From the IMG/VR virus record IMGVR_UViG_3300030389_002363, positions 1 through 29,033 of that record: a stretch of 29,033 nucleotides of DNA; one strand, given 5' to 3'. The stretch's first letter is position 1, and each line of letters begins with the position of its first letter. The DNA is from a virus. The position numbers and the translations under genes were made by a program. Under the pieces are notes generated by a model. That model saw nothing but the letters and a program-made list of their open reading frames with translations. It did not search any database and was not told where the DNA came from. Below, one piece after another: positions 28,884-29,033 of this stretch.

Positions 28884-29033
28884 CTATCCTATTGTTACTG
28901 TTACTGATCCTAACCCACTTGTGGCAGAATTACTAGCGCAATGTGGTCGGTCCACCTTACTTATCTTAACAAATCCGTCAACTTCAAACAAGGCGCCGTT
29001 CTCTAAATCTTTGTCATTACCCGATGGTAAGTT
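28884..29033 (-). CDS. C-terminal 49 residues of a structural protein (cut by window edge)
   Basis: An open frame from the right edge to TAG 28884-28886 reads NLPSGNDKDLENGALFEVDG, then FVKISKVDRPHCASNSATSG and LGSVTVTIG. Beta-rich and hydroxyl-rich, as expected of a tail or head-tail structural protein. Too short for family assignment. The stop is two bases before the next ATG, so it belongs to the late operon. Confidence 0.6.
   Translation of the reverse strand, partial: NLPSGNDKDLENGALFEVDGFVKISKVDRPHCASNSATSGLGSVTVTIG

Noticed and set aside
1-29033. CRISPR array, insertion sequence, integrase or attachment site
   Set aside because: No regularly spaced long repeats, no transposase or recombinase motif in the translated frames, and no tRNA to act as an attachment site.

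Overview
The window looks like part of the genome of a lytic-type tailed phage (Caudoviricetes), most likely a short-tailed (podovirus-like) phage of a marine bacterium. The sequence shows a terminase pair, a family A DNA polymerase with associated replication genes, many tiny tightly packed genes, and a run of very large Ala/Gln/Gly-rich virion proteins. By recollection only, the virion proteins resemble those of uncultured marine phage contigs. No integrase, excisionase, lysogeny repressor of usual size, RNA polymerase, tRNA or CRISPR array was seen. Base composition is moderate, with one strikingly GC-rich intergenic island at about 1850-2035. Portal, capsid and most tail genes are not in the window. 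Both ends cut genes (terL at the left, a structural gene at the right), as expected if the missing morphogenesis genes lie between the right end and the left end of a circular map.

Layout, left to right; all genes are on the minus strand except one. Positions 1-1578: packaging cluster terS, a PD-(D/E)XK nuclease and terL, read leftward, with the nuclease start buried 131 nt inside terS. Positions 1579-2086: a 500-bp non-coding region holding a perfect 16-bp copy of the bacterial chromosomal ParB site parS, then a GC-rich island with seven GGATC repeats, then a terminator. Positions 2087-9819: about ten short operons of small, mostly unknown early-type genes (a DUF932 protein, a Cys-rich protein, zinc-ribbon mini-proteins, a secreted mini-protein, a ribbon-helix-helix regulator). 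Most operons have their own sigma70-like promoter, a similar leader and start context, and an intrinsic terminator often interlocked with the next promoter.

Positions 9944-16947: one tightly coupled replication operon, read leftward: a 208-aa conserved protein, an SSB-like protein ending in IPF, an AEP-type primase, a small conserved protein, a sigma70-region-4-like HTH protein, a UvrD-like SF1 helicase, a DUF6378-like protein and PolA. A SNF2-type SF2 helicase (17040-18488) is the only plus-strand gene and shares an overlapping divergent promoter with this operon.

Positions 18469-29033: late virion operon, read leftward. It holds two small basic proteins, then 1433-, 1117-, 312- and 465-aa proteins, which are probable internal/ejection or other virion components, and the C-terminus of another structural protein.

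Features most worth following up are the parS site in a phage that encodes no ParB here, the repeated promoter/terminator cassette with a nearby RHH regulator, the face-to-face divergent promoter, and a replication set without a recognisable DnaB- or T7 gp4-type helicase.
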